A stretch of 13,840 bases of DNA from positions 1 to 13,840 of the forward strand of contig DCMF01000057.1 in assembly GCA_002321305.1 (NCBI GenBank), given 5' to 3'. Both the position numbers and the translations under genes were made by a program. The notes beneath the pieces were generated by a model. It made no database searches, was not told the origin of the DNA, and was given only the letters and a program-made list of their open reading frames with translations. Within the stretch, counting starts at the first letter, position 1; every line of letters starts with the position of its first letter. Below, one piece after another: positions 5,807 to 12,798 of the stretch. This DNA comes from Verrucomicrobia bacterium UBA1629. Lineage in GTDB: Bacteria; Verrucomicrobiota; Kiritimatiellia; RFP12; UBA1067.

Positions 5807-6652
5807 ATGGACGCGGTGCGACGGATCGGGCGTCGGGCTTTTACGCTCATCGAGCTGTTGGTGATCGTCGCGATCATCTGCGCGATGGCCGGCGTCGGCG
5901 TCGTCAGCGTGCGGGCGGGGCAGGGCGCCGCGCGCGTGAAGGGCGCGACGCGCGACATCTTTGCGGCGATCCGCCACGCGCGCTCGCAGGCCCTCGTCTC
6001 GCAGAAGCCCGTCATCATCACCTACTCGACGGACGAGATTGACGGCGAGTCGATCGCGAAGATCGAGGTGACGTCCGCCAAGCTGTTCACGGAGGGCGTT
6101 GACCGATCCAAGATCCGGACGCTGAAAGGCGAGCCGCTCGCGCCGCTGAAGCAGGAGCTTGTCCATGTCGAGAAGGCGGACGAGGCCGACGGGAAGCCCG
6201 CGACGGGCGCGAAGCCGGCGGACGAGGGCGGCTCGCTCGTCGAGGACGTCCTGTTCGCGCCGATCAAGGAAGACGTCGTGAAGGGCATGCGGCTGAAGGT
6301 CGTCGTGGGCGAGGACGAGGCCGGCGCGGCGAACGACGGACGCAAGCCGCATGACTCTCCCTACTCGAACGTCGACTACCTGCTCGGCAAGTTCAGGGAC
6401 GCCCGCCGTGCCGACACGGAGCCCGTTGACGGCGCGCGCGACACGAAGGACGAGGCGCAGAAGAAGGGCGCAACGGCCGCCGGGCGGCAGGAACCCGTTT
6501 CCGTCGTCTGGGAGACGAACGGGCGCGTCGATCCGCATCAGGTCTGGGTCTATGCCGACGGACAGACGCCGGAAAGCGGGCTGTCCATTCGCATTGACCG
6601 CTTCGGCGCGGCAAAAGTCCTGTCGGGCGACGGGCGGGAGGACGACGAATGA
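5807..6652 (+). CDS. GspH/FimT-like type II pseudopilin with large insertion
   Basis: The gene encodes a pseudopilin with a prepilin leader and a hydrophobic helix: F12-T-L-I-E16-L-L (E16 is the conserved Glu5 of the mature protein), then VIVAIICAMAGVGVV. The helix continues into a GspH-like stretch IRHARSQALVSQKPVIITYS. Residue -1 of the expected cleavage site is Ala11 (RRA|FTLIE), not the usual Gly. At 281 residues it is about 100 longer than common GspH proteins. The extra length is a charged, low-complexity middle part (about 115-230, rich in Lys, Asp, Glu, Ala) before a strand-rich end that resembles the usual GspH C-terminus (VWVYADG, GLSIRIDRFGAAKVL). GGAGGGGG (5795-5802) before the ATG is a strong ribosome binding site. 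It overlaps the next pseudopilin gene by ATGA. It probably belongs to a type II-like secretion or pilus apparatus whose core genes lie elsewhere. Confidence 0.85.
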   Translation: MDAVRRIGRRAFTLIELLVIVAIICAMAGVGVVSVRAGQGAARVKGATRDIFAAIRHARSQALVSQKPVIITYSTDEIDGESIAKIEVTSAKLFTEGVDRSKIRTLKGEPLAPLKQELVHVEKADEADGKPATGAKPADEGGSLVEDVLFAPIKEDVVKGMRLKVVVGEDEAGAANDGRKPHDSPYSNVDYLLGKFRDARRADTEPVDGARDTKDEAQKKGATAAGRQEPVSVVWETNGRVDPHQVWVYADGQTPESGLSIRIDRFGAAKVLSGDGREDDE

Positions 6653-7098
6653 AAGCCGGCTTCACGCTCCTGGAAGTCCTCTTGGCGTCGATCATCCTCG
6701 GCTTCGGGCTGACGGGCATCCTCATGTCGATGTCGCAGTCGCAGAAGATGATGCTCTCGCAGACCGAGCTCGAGACCGCGCAGGAGGTGATGGACCTCGG
6801 CGAGATGGCCTATCCGCTCGAAGAGGTGACGGACGAGGACGATCTCGACATCCGCGAGACGCGCGCGACGGAGCTGTGGGATCTCGTCTCGGACGAGCGC
6901 CTGACGCGCGAGCAGCAGGACAAGTTCCACGGCTTCACGTGGGAGCGCGAGAACCTCGACAAGAATCCGTCGGATGACGACCTGAAGCGCATGAACAACC
7001 TCTGCCGCGTGCGCATCACCGTCACGTGGGGGCCGCGCGGACAGGGGCGCGGCAAGAAGGAGCAGGAGAGCTGTGTCACGCTCTGGCGCAAGCCGTAG
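6649..7098 (+). CDS. Type II secretion/type IV pilus pseudopilin, GspI-like
   Basis: This is a short (149 aa) pseudopilin. The leader MKAG is followed by F5-T-L-L-E9-V, the canonical prepilin peptidase site with Gly at -1 and Glu at +5, then a hydrophobic helix (LLASIILGFGLTGILMSM). The globular part is acidic and holds two cysteines (C114, C141 region) that could form a disulfide. A V-T-W strand near the end (RVRITVTWGP) is typical of GspI/GspJ-like minor pseudopilins, which cap the pseudopilus tip. It is translationally coupled to the longer pseudopilin just upstream (ATGA overlap at 6649). With only two pseudopilins and no ATPase, secretin or peptidase in view, the specific system cannot be named. 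Confidence 0.85.
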   Translation: MKAGFTLLEVLLASIILGFGLTGILMSMSQSQKMMLSQTELETAQEVMDLGEMAYPLEEVTDEDDLDIRETRATELWDLVSDERLTREQQDKFHGFTWERENLDKNPSDDDLKRMNNLCRVRITVTWGPRGQGRGKKEQESCVTLWRKP

Positions 7099-7137
7099 CG
7101 GCAGCCCCCGCCGCAGAAAGGCGCCGAGAACAGCGAA

Positions 7138-7983
7138 ATGAAGAAGCCTGAACTTTCCGTCGTCATTCCGACGAAGAACGAGGAATCGAACATTGCCGCC
7201 TGCATCCGCGCGTTCGACGCGGTGCGCGCGCGGGTCGAGGTCATCGTCGTCGACAACTTCTCGGCCGACAGGACACGGGAAATCGCGTCCGCCCTCGGTG
7301 CGCGCGTCTTCACGCAAGGCCCCGAACGCTCGGCGCAGCGCAATCGCGGCTGGCGCGAGGCGACGGGCGACGTCATCCTTTTCGTCGATGCGGACATGAT
7401 CCTGCCCCGCGAGACAATCGACGAGATTCTTTCCACCTATCACCCAACACCTCACACCCCTCACCCCTCACCTCTCACCTCTCAACCCTCCCTCTACATC
7501 CCCGAACACCGTGTGGGCCACGGCCTGCGTCTGCGTGCGCGCAACTTCGAACGGTCGTTCTATGACGGCACGTGCATTGACGGCCTGCGCGTCATTCCGC
7601 GTGCGTGGCTGGAGAAGGTCGGCGGCTATGACGAGAGCCTCGTCGCCTGCGAAGACTGGGATCTCGACCGACGCCTCCTCGCGGCGGGGACGCCGACGGT
7701 CGTCACGAAAGGCCATCTGCTCCACAACGAGGCGAACCTGGGGCTGGCGCGGCTGCTCGCGAAGAAGGCCTACTACGCGAAGTCGATGGCGGCGTACCAG
7801 GCGAAGTGGAGTGGGCATCCGGCGCTTCGGAAACAGCTGTCCGTCGGCTATCGCTTCTTCGGCGTGTTCGTCGAGCGCGGGAAATGGAAGCGGCTGCTGC
7901 GGCATCCGGTTCTCACGGCCGTGATGTACGCCGAACGCTTTCTGGTCGGCGTCACCTATCTCCTGAACCGAAATCGCGCATGA
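7138..7983 (+). CDS. GT2-family glycosyltransferase
   Basis: This is a 281-residue GT-A fold glycosyltransferase, probably using a nucleotide sugar at the cytoplasmic face. Motifs in order are: LSVVIPTKNEESNIA (7-20), VEVIVVDNFSADRT (33-46), the metal/nucleotide DxD D84-A-D86 (ILFVDADMILP), a GGYDES acceptor-loop segment, and CEDWDLDRRL (171-180) with the ED catalytic-base region. A hydrophobic helix sits near the C-terminus (LTAVMYAERFLVGVTYLL). Residues 99-120 are a Pro/His/Thr/Ser-rich stretch encoded by nine heptanucleotide repeats; the fold resumes at LYIPEHRVG. It is the last gene of the plus-strand run, 39 bp after the pseudopilin. The donor and acceptor are unknown. Confidence 0.88.
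   Translation: MKKPELSVVIPTKNEESNIAACIRAFDAVRARVEVIVVDNFSADRTREIASALGARVFTQGPERSAQRNRGWREATGDVILFVDADMILPRETIDEILSTYHPTPHTPHPSPLTSQPSLYIPEHRVGHGLRLRARNFERSFYDGTCIDGLRVIPRAWLEKVGGYDESLVACEDWDLDRRLLAAGTPTVVTKGHLLHNEANLGLARLLAKKAYYAKSMAAYQAKWSGHPALRKQLSVGYRFFGVFVERGKWKRLLRHPVLTAVMYAERFLVGVTYLLNRNRA
7434..7496 (-). repeat. In-frame heptanucleotide repeat array inside the glycosyltransferase gene
   Basis: Nine consecutive 7-nt units on the plus strand have consensus CACCYCT (for example CACCCCT at 7455 and 7462, CACCTCT at 7469 and 7476). Total length is 63 bp, exactly 21 codons, so the frame is kept; three units give one seven-residue period (HPTPHTP, HPSPLTS). Read on the minus strand, the array has the GTGRGRR character of the array at 2044-2106. 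Confidence 0.85.
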
Positions 7984-7990
7984 AAAGGGC

Positions 7991-8036
7991 GATGCGCGAC
8001 GTCCGGGGCCGTGGGCCGCCATGAACGCCGCGCATC
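7991..8036. terminator. Possible bidirectional terminator between convergent genes
   Basis: An 8-bp perfect inverted repeat (GATGCGCG 7991-7998 and CGCGCATC 8029-8036) with a 30-nt GC-rich inner region lies between the convergent glycosyltransferase and the small membrane protein gene. On the minus strand it is followed by CCCTTTTC, a short U-tract; on the plus strand there is none. Position supports the role, but the structure is weak. Confidence 0.3.
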
Positions 8037-8064
8037 GTCTCGGCCCTTGTGGGGCGCGCGAACC

Positions 8065-8340
8065 CTACTTGGCCTCTTTCGCCGCCTTCTCGGCCGAGGC
8101 CGTCGCCTTCGCGGCGACTTCGCGCTCGGCGAGGATGTCCTCGACCTTCTCCTTGAGCGTCGCGAGCTCCTCGATGCTCATCTTCGCCAGCGGCTTGTCC
8201 TCGCGCACGGGCACGTTCATGCCGTGGGCACGGAGGAACTGGTCCACCTTGTCGCGGTTCTTCGCGTAAAGATAGAAACCGGCGGCGGCAACGCCAATGC
8301 CGACGGCGGCGCCTACGAGATGATTGGTTGTGATCGCCAT
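8065..8340 (-). CDS. Small single-TM protein downstream of the P1B ATPase
   Basis: This is a 91-residue protein that I cannot assign to a named family. It has one Gly/Ala-rich membrane helix (about residues 7-26, HLVGAAVGIGVAAAGFYLY) and a short basic stretch. A linker carries NVPVRED, and an amphipathic or coiled-coil helix follows (SIEELATLKEKVEDILAERE, 55-74), with an Ala/Lys-rich tail. Translation start is clear: AAGGAAAGGA lies 6-7 nt before the ATG on the minus strand. The gene is 64 bp downstream of the ATPase stop and can be read with it or from its own extended -10 promoter. Small one-TM proteins are known next to some metal ATPases (for example DUF6110 in Firmicutes). The resemblance here is in layout only, so an accessory role in metal transport is inference. 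Confidence 0.75.
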   Translation of the reverse strand: MAITTNHLVGAAVGIGVAAAGFYLYAKNRDKVDQFLRAHGMNVPVREDKPLAKMSIEELATLKEKVEDILAEREVAAKATASAEKAAKEAK

Positions 8341-8398
8341 GGTTGTTTCCTTTCCTTTTGAGTGGTTGTTGGTTCTTTGAGGTTATGTCATGGAGCGT

Positions 8399-8407
8399 AG
8401 TATATCA
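8399..8407 (-). promoter_or_regulatory. Extended -10 promoter overlapping the ATPase stop codon
   Basis: On the minus strand the sequence reads TGATATACT, an extended -10 (TGn plus TATACT, 5/6 match to TATAAT). Its TGA is the ATPase stop codon (8405-8407). The predicted start lies about 50 nt before the small membrane protein gene. No good -35 is visible. Confidence 0.45.
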
Positions 8408-10618
8408 TTTTTTCGCGTCCTGCATGTCGTAGAAGAAGATGCGCAGGGAGTTGCCGACGACGAGGATCGTGCTCGCGTTGTGCAGCGTCGCGCCGACGAT
8501 GACGGGAATGAGGCCGAGCCCGCCGAGGAGCAGGCCAACCGTGTTCACGCCCACCGACACGAAGAAGTTCTGGCGGATGACGTCCATCGTGTGCCGCGCG
8601 AGCCCGTAGGTCGCCGGCAGCAGCATCGCGTTGTCGCCCGCGATCGTGATGTCCGCCGCCTCCATCGCGACGTCCGTGCGCGTCTTGCCGAGGGCGATGC
8701 CCACGTCGGCGTAGGCGAGGCCCGGCGCGTCGTTGATGCCGTCGCCGACCATGACGACGCCGTTGCCGCCCGCCTGCAGGCGCAGGATGACCTTCGCCTT
8801 GTCCTCCGGCATGAGCTCCGACTCGAAGCCGTCCAGCCCCAGCCGCCGCGCGACGACGTCCGCCTGCTGCTCCTGGTCGCCCGTGAGGAGCAGGATGTCG
8901 TCCACGCCCGCGAGCCGCAGGCGGTTGAGGGCCTTCTTCATGTTCTCGCGCAGCGGGTCGCGGATGCCGATGAGGCCCACGATCTCCGAGCCGCGCGCGA
9001 CGTAGATGACGCTCTCGCCGTTCGCGAAGAGCTTCGAGGCCTGGTCGCGCATCGGGTGCGTATGGATGCCCGCCTCGTTGAGGAAGCGCTTCGACCCGAC
9101 GCGCACGACCGCGCGGCCGACCTTCGTCCAGACGCCGCGTCCGACGACCGTGTGGATCTCCTGGTGGCGCGGCACCTTGCCGCCGACGCGCTGGAGCTGC
9201 GCGAGGATCGCGTTCGCCATCGGGTGCCGGCTCGTCTCCTCCGCCGCCGCCGCGAGCGCCAGCACCTCTTCGCGCGAGTAGTCGGACGAGACGGTCGCGA
9301 TCGACGTCACGCGCGGCTTGCCCTCCGTGAGCGTGCCCGTCTTGTCGAGGATGAGCGTGTCCGCCTCCGTGAGCGACTGCAGCGAGCCGCCGCCCTTGAT
9401 GAGCACGCCGTTGCGGGCCGCCGTCGAGATCGCGGCGGAGAGCGCCGCCGCCGTCGAGAGGCGGATGCCGCACGAGTAGTCGATGACGAGCATGTTGAGC
9501 GCGCGGTTCACGTCCCGCGTGCCGAGGAAGACCGCCAGCGCGAGCGTGATGTTCACCGGCACGAGCGCGGACGAGAAGCGGTCGGCATACGTCTGGATCT
9601 CGGCCTTCTTGCCCTCCGCGTCCTCGACCATGCGGATGATGCGCGAGACGGCCGTGCCCTCGCCGACGGACTCCACGCGCACGGCCGCCGTGCCGTCCAC
9701 GGCGAGCGTGCCGGCGTAGACCTTGCCGCCCGCCTCGCGCGGCACGGGGCCGAACTCGCCGGTGATGGACGACTGGTCCACGAGGATCCGCCCCGCGACG
9801 ACCTCGCCGTCCGCGACGATCTTCTCGCCCGTGTGCACGACGATGTAGCAGCCGGGGCGCAGCTCCGAGACGGGCACGCGCCGGAGCGGCGAGCCGAGTT
9901 CGCCGTCCGCCGAGAGCCACGCCTCCTCGCCGTCCACCGACAGCATGTCGCGGATCGCGTTGCGCGTCTGGTCCATCGTGTAGGCCGTGAGCGACTCGGC
10001 GAGGTCGTGCAGGAGGAGGACGGTCAGCGCCGAGCCGGCGCGCCCCGACGCGACGCTGGAGACGATCGCGAGCGCGCTCAGCGTGTCCGCGTTCGGCAGG
10101 AACGTGCGCACGAGCGCGCCGAGGCCGCTGCGGAAGATCGGCAGCGCGAGCGCGAGCGCGCCGAAGCCGGTCGGCGTCAGGACGCGGCCGAGCAGGGTCG
10201 CCGGCACGGCGCGCCTGAAGAGCCACGAGCCGACGAGCAGCGAGCCCGCGACGCCCGCGCGCGTGAGCATGACGGGTAGCGTCTCCTCGTGCAGGTCGCG
10301 CTCCGTCACGCGCAGGCGGTTGCGCTCCTCGCGCTCCTTGCGGAGCGCGCTCAGGGAGTGGATCTGGATCAGGCTCTCGACGGACTCCAGCAGCTCCTCG
10401 TCGCCCGTCACCTCCGGGTCGTAGGTGAGGACGACGCTCGACGCTGCGCAGTTCATGCGCTGCGAGCGGACGCCGCGCAGCTGCGAGAAGTGGTTCTCGA
10501 GGTCGGTCTGCTCGGCCGACAGGTAACGCACGGCACGGCAGACGAGACGCACGCGCCCCGGAATCCGGTGCGCGAACTGGCACTTGAGCAAAGGCGCTCG
10601 TGACGAACGGAATGACAT
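8405..10618 (-). CDS. Heavy-metal translocating P-type ATPase (P1B, CtpC-like)
   Basis: The gene encodes a 737-residue metal-exporting ATPase of the inner membrane. P-type landmarks are complete: actuator T286-G-E288 (SSITGEFGPVP), phosphorylation site D425-K-T-G-T, the P1B-specific S-R-H-P at 463-466 in the nucleotide domain, T579-G-D, and hinge G625-D-G-I-N-D630. The membrane metal-site motif is S382-C383-G384 (DYSCGIRLST), not the CPC/CPH/SPC of the common subgroups. This S-C form recalls CtpC-like Mn/Zn exporters; I offer that as a likely group, not a proven substrate. The N-terminus (FAHRIPGRVRLVC to SVVLTYDPE, 15-70) is a degenerate HMA-like domain without CxxC. The N-terminal hydrophobic segments (about 115-190) are short. 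The start has AGGAGG 10 nt upstream. It is divergent from the toxin-antitoxin pair and followed by the small TM protein. Confidence 0.93.
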   Translation of the reverse strand: MSFRSSRAPLLKCQFAHRIPGRVRLVCRAVRYLSAEQTDLENHFSQLRGVRSQRMNCAASSVVLTYDPEVTGDEELLESVESLIQIHSLSALRKEREERNRLRVTERDLHEETLPVMLTRAGVAGSLLVGSWLFRRAVPATLLGRVLTPTGFGALALALPIFRSGLGALVRTFLPNADTLSALAIVSSVASGRAGSALTVLLLHDLAESLTAYTMDQTRNAIRDMLSVDGEEAWLSADGELGSPLRRVPVSELRPGCYIVVHTGEKIVADGEVVAGRILVDQSSITGEFGPVPREAGGKVYAGTLAVDGTAAVRVESVGEGTAVSRIIRMVEDAEGKKAEIQTYADRFSSALVPVNITLALAVFLGTRDVNRALNMLVIDYSCGIRLSTAAALSAAISTAARNGVLIKGGGSLQSLTEADTLILDKTGTLTEGKPRVTSIATVSSDYSREEVLALAAAAEETSRHPMANAILAQLQRVGGKVPRHQEIHTVVGRGVWTKVGRAVVRVGSKRFLNEAGIHTHPMRDQASKLFANGESVIYVARGSEIVGLIGIRDPLRENMKKALNRLRLAGVDDILLLTGDQEQQADVVARRLGLDGFESELMPEDKAKVILRLQAGGNGVVMVGDGINDAPGLAYADVGIALGKTRTDVAMEAADITIAGDNAMLLPATYGLARHTMDVIRQNFFVSVGVNTVGLLLGGLGLIPVIVGATLHNASTILVVGNSLRIFFYDMQDAKK

Positions 10619-10653
10619 GATGACGATTCCTCCTGTGAAATCAGCAGACGGGA

Positions 10654-10662
10654 ATTATAGCA
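10654..10662 (-). promoter_or_regulatory. Extended -10 promoter of the P1B ATPase
   Basis: The minus strand reads TGCTATAAT (TGn extension plus consensus TATAAT at 10659-10654), placing transcription about 30 nt before the ATPase start and its AGGAGG. The -35 region is not recognisable, as is common for extended -10 promoters. Confidence 0.6.
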
Positions 10663-10695
10663 CAATTGCCGATGGTGGTGGGGCTCATCCAAATA

Positions 10696-10704
10696 TGATA
10701 TAAT
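10696..10704 (+). promoter_or_regulatory. Extended -10 promoter of the toxin-antitoxin operon
   Basis: The plus strand reads TGATATAAT (extended -10 with perfect TATAAT at 10699-10704). The predicted start is near 10711, giving a leader of about 22 nt that contains AAGAAAGG. It is back to back with the ATPase promoter, with about 40 bp between the two -10 boxes. Confidence 0.6.
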
Positions 10705-10734
10705 GTAGGCATTTAAGAAAGGCAGTGTAGGCAT
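10704..10734 (+). promoter_or_regulatory. Candidate VapB operator: 9-bp direct repeat
   Basis: TGTAGGCAT occurs at 10704-10712 and again at 10726-10734, 22 bp apart (about two helical turns). The copies start at the last base of the -10 box and overlap the antitoxin start codon. Ribbon-helix-helix antitoxins commonly bind paired half-sites over their own promoter, so autorepression is plausible. A 10-bp palindrome GCATATATGC follows at 10736-10745. Confidence 0.4.
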
Positions 10735-10984
10735 GGCATATATGCAATATACAATTCGAGGGGTTCCGCCCGCAATTGACTTGAGTCTGCGGCAATGCGC
10801 GAAAGCGGAATCAAAGAGCTTAAATCAATTTCTTCTGGATACGCTGGCCGCAGGGCTGGGCTTCTTCCGGCAACGTCCAAAAAACGAGTCGCTGTTGTCG
10901 CTTGCCAACACATGGGTTGCCGATTCCGAGGCGGACAAGGCCTTGGACGAAATGCGGACGATTGATGCGGACCTCTGGAAATGA
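10733..10984 (+). CDS. vapB: Antitoxin of a VapBC-like pair, ribbon-helix-helix type
   Basis: The gene encodes an 83-residue antitoxin. The N-terminal strand MQYTIRGVPP and two helices (IDLSLRQCAKAESKSLNQFLLDTLAAGLG, about 14-43) fit a ribbon-helix-helix DNA-binding domain of the FitA/VapB kind. The acidic and aromatic C-terminal tail (about 60-83, ending DADLWK) would wrap the toxin and block its active site. The start at ATG 10733 has AAAGG 10 nt upstream; ATG 10742 (MQYTIR) is a reasonable alternative. The stop overlaps the toxin start (ATGA, 10981-10984), the usual coupling that keeps antitoxin in excess. Base composition is more AT-rich than the neighbouring genes, with many A/T third positions, which fits recent acquisition. 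Confidence 0.82.
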   Translation: MAYMQYTIRGVPPAIDLSLRQCAKAESKSLNQFLLDTLAAGLGFFRQRPKNESLLSLANTWVADSEADKALDEMRTIDADLWK

Positions 10985-11364
10985 AGATACTCATTGACAC
11001 CAACCGCTATTCTGATTTCGCCAAAGGCGAGAAAACGGCCGTCGAGATCTTCACGACGGCAGATCGAATCTTCGTCCCCTTTGTTGTGGTTGCCGAGCTT
11101 CGTGCGGGTTTCAGCAGCGGAACGATTTCACGACACAACGAGGCTGTCCTCGTGCGCTTTCTGGCGAATGAGCGCGTTGAGGTTCTTTATGCGGATGCCC
11201 AGACGACACACATCTATGCAGAGGCTTACGCTCTGCTCAGGCGAAACGGCACGCCGATTCCAACGAATGACCTGTGGATCGCCGCATTGGCGATTCAACA
11301 TTCGCTCCCTCTTTGCTCACGCGACGCGCATTTCGAGAAGCTGCCTCAGATTGCGCGCCTATAG
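10981..11364 (+). CDS. vapC: VapC-like PIN-domain toxin ribonuclease
   Basis: This is a 127-residue PIN domain, the metal-dependent RNase of type II toxin-antitoxin systems that typically cuts tRNA or rRNA to stop translation. The acidic active-site set is present: D6 (ILIDTNRYSDF), E39 (VVVAELRAGF), D97 (PTNDLWIAALAIQH) and D115 (LCSRDAHF). Length and motif spacing match VapC proteins closely, so the toxin is likely intact. It is coupled to the antitoxin by a 4-bp overlap and shares its AT-rich composition. It converges on the outer-membrane barrel gene, with a shared hairpin in between. The RNA target cannot be read from sequence. Confidence 0.92.
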   Translation: MKILIDTNRYSDFAKGEKTAVEIFTTADRIFVPFVVVAELRAGFSSGTISRHNEAVLVRFLANERVEVLYADAQTTHIYAEAYALLRRNGTPIPTNDLWIAALAIQHSLPLCSRDAHFEKLPQIARL

Positions 11365-11398
11365 GCTTTCCGCCGTCGAAGGTTGCCGTTGCATGAAG

Positions 11399-11429
11399 AG
11401 CGCGCCGACGTTCCTGCCGCCGGCGCGCT
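11399..11429. terminator. Hairpin, probable bidirectional terminator
   Basis: A perfect 9-bp GC-rich stem (AGCGCGCCG 11399-11407 with CGGCGCGCT 11421-11429) and a 13-nt loop sit between the convergent toxin gene and the barrel gene. It is followed by TGTCTTC on the plus strand and CTTCAT on the minus strand. U-tracts are poor, but position and stem strength support termination in both directions. Confidence 0.55.
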
Positions 11430-11453
11430 TGTCTTCGAGATGTCGGATCGGCC

Positions 11454-12764
11454 TTAGAAGTTCCAGGCGAGCTCGACGCGGCCGAAGAACGCGGCGTTGT
11501 CGGAGCCGTCCCTGAAGTAGTCACCCTTGCCGAAGTACTCCCCCTGGAAGGCGATCTTGCCGCCCTTGAGGATGTCCGCCCCGAAGAGCTTGGCGGGCTT
11601 GATCTCATACTTGACCTGCGCATACGTGCCCCGGAACGTGCCGGCGTCCTCCTCCTTCACGGCCGTGAACATCGGGCCGATCTGCGCCTTGACGGACGAG
11701 AACGAGCCGACGTTGCAGCCGAACGCGAAGTGCGGGTAGACGAGGTTCGTGTAGTCGTACTTGTTGTACATCGGCGCGATCGATTCGCCGAGGCCCGTCT
11801 CGCGGTTGAAGACCGCGTGCCAGGCGTGATCGCCGCGGTCGCCGTCCTCGTCGCCGGAGAGCAGCAGGACCGCACCGGTGAACTTCGGCTTGCAGCCGGC
11901 CTTGGGCGCGTAGGTGAGGCCGCCGTAGGCCTGTCCCGCGAAGAGGTCGTGCGAACCGGCCTGGCCCGCGAGCTCGAGCTCGCCGCTCAGCGTCTCGGTG
12001 AAGCGCGGCAGCAGACGCACGCCCAGCGTGTGGGTGTCGGCGCGGTCGCCTTCCCTGTAGTACTTGGAGTCGCGGTTGCGGATCTCGCTCTTCGCCACGT
12101 AGTAGGCGTCATAGCCGAAGTCCGCGTTCGCGCGGTCCTGCCAGTAGAGGCCGGCGCCGAACTCGTCCTGCCAGTAGCCCGTCGTGTCGTAGGCGTGCGG
12201 GTCCTTGCCGTTCTCGTGCTCCTTGCCCAGGGTCGGCATCCAGTCCTTCTTCGTCTGGTAGAGGGCGAAGGCGTCGAGCGTGCGCTTCTCGTCCGCGTGC
12301 CAGGTGAGGCGCACCGCGTCGAAGTAGGCGGAACGCGAGCCGTCGCCGCCCGTGCCGTCCGAAATGACGCGCTTCGCGCCGAAGGCCATGTCCTGGCGGC
12401 CGACCTTCAGGTCAAGCGCGCCGTCGAAGAGGCGGTTCGCCGTGAAGTAGAGGTTGTCGATGAAGAGGACGTCCGGCCAGCGCTGCTTCGAGGAGTTCGA
12501 CTCCGGGCGGTTGTAGTAGCGGAACTCGTCCGCGAGCCGCAGGAAGATGCCGCAGTCCGCGTAGGCCGCGCGGATCCACGGGCGCAGGCGGACGCGGGCG
12601 TAGTTCGAGTCGTCCGCCTCGCCGCGCTTGGCGTTCGGCAGGTTGTCCGTCACGTCGTAGCGCAGGCGCACGTCCGCGCCGACCTTGACGGAGAGGTTCG
12701 TGCCGTCCGCGACGGCCGCCGAGGCGGCCAGCGCGAACAGGGCTGCGAGAGACAATCGGTTCAT
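11454..12764 (-). CDS. Alginate-export-family outer-membrane beta-barrel (porin-like)
   Basis: This is a 436-residue outer-membrane protein. It has a signal peptide (RLSLAALFALAASAAVA, cleavage near residue 19) and repeated amphipathic strands throughout. It ends in VELAWNF; a terminal Phe is the usual barrel-assembly signal. The early part matches the alginate-export (AlgE-like) barrel pattern: VGADVRLRYDV, YARVRLRPWIR, LYFTANRL, LKVGRQDMAFG, and DAVRLTWHADEKRTLDAFALY. It lies 34 bp downstream of pstS with its own AAAAGGAAC ribosome binding site, so the two are probably one transcript. By analogy with phosphate-selective porins a role in bringing phosphate across the outer membrane is likely, but this rests on context. 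Substrates such as sugar acids or phosphorylated sugars are also possible. Confidence 0.82.
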   Translation of the reverse strand: MNRLSLAALFALAASAAVADGTNLSVKVGADVRLRYDVTDNLPNAKRGEADDSNYARVRLRPWIRAAYADCGIFLRLADEFRYYNRPESNSSKQRWPDVLFIDNLYFTANRLFDGALDLKVGRQDMAFGAKRVISDGTGGDGSRSAYFDAVRLTWHADEKRTLDAFALYQTKKDWMPTLGKEHENGKDPHAYDTTGYWQDEFGAGLYWQDRANADFGYDAYYVAKSEIRNRDSKYYREGDRADTHTLGVRLLPRFTETLSGELELAGQAGSHDLFAGQAYGGLTYAPKAGCKPKFTGAVLLLSGDEDGDRGDHAWHAVFNRETGLGESIAPMYNKYDYTNLVYPHFAFGCNVGSFSSVKAQIGPMFTAVKEEDAGTFRGTYAQVKYEIKPAKLFGADILKGGKIAFQGEYFGKGDYFRDGSDNAAFFGRVELAWNF

Positions 12765-12798
12765 GGTTCTGTTCCTTTTGGGGGCGTTTCGGGTTGCG

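Noticed and set aside
4840..6021. Minus-strand open frame opposite the carboxypeptidase and pseudopilin
   Set aside because: It crosses two genes with clear catalytic and leader motifs; composition is Arg-rich shadow sequence.
7434..7496. CRISPR or minisatellite interpretation of the repeat array
   Set aside because: Units are 7 nt, contiguous and degenerate with no spacers, so it is a short tandem repeat, not CRISPR.
8390..10279. Long plus-strand open frame antisense to the P1B ATPase (629 codons)
   Set aside because: Its translation is Arg/Ala/Asp/Val-rich low complexity, a typical shadow of a GC-rich gene. The minus-strand frame carries every P-type motif.
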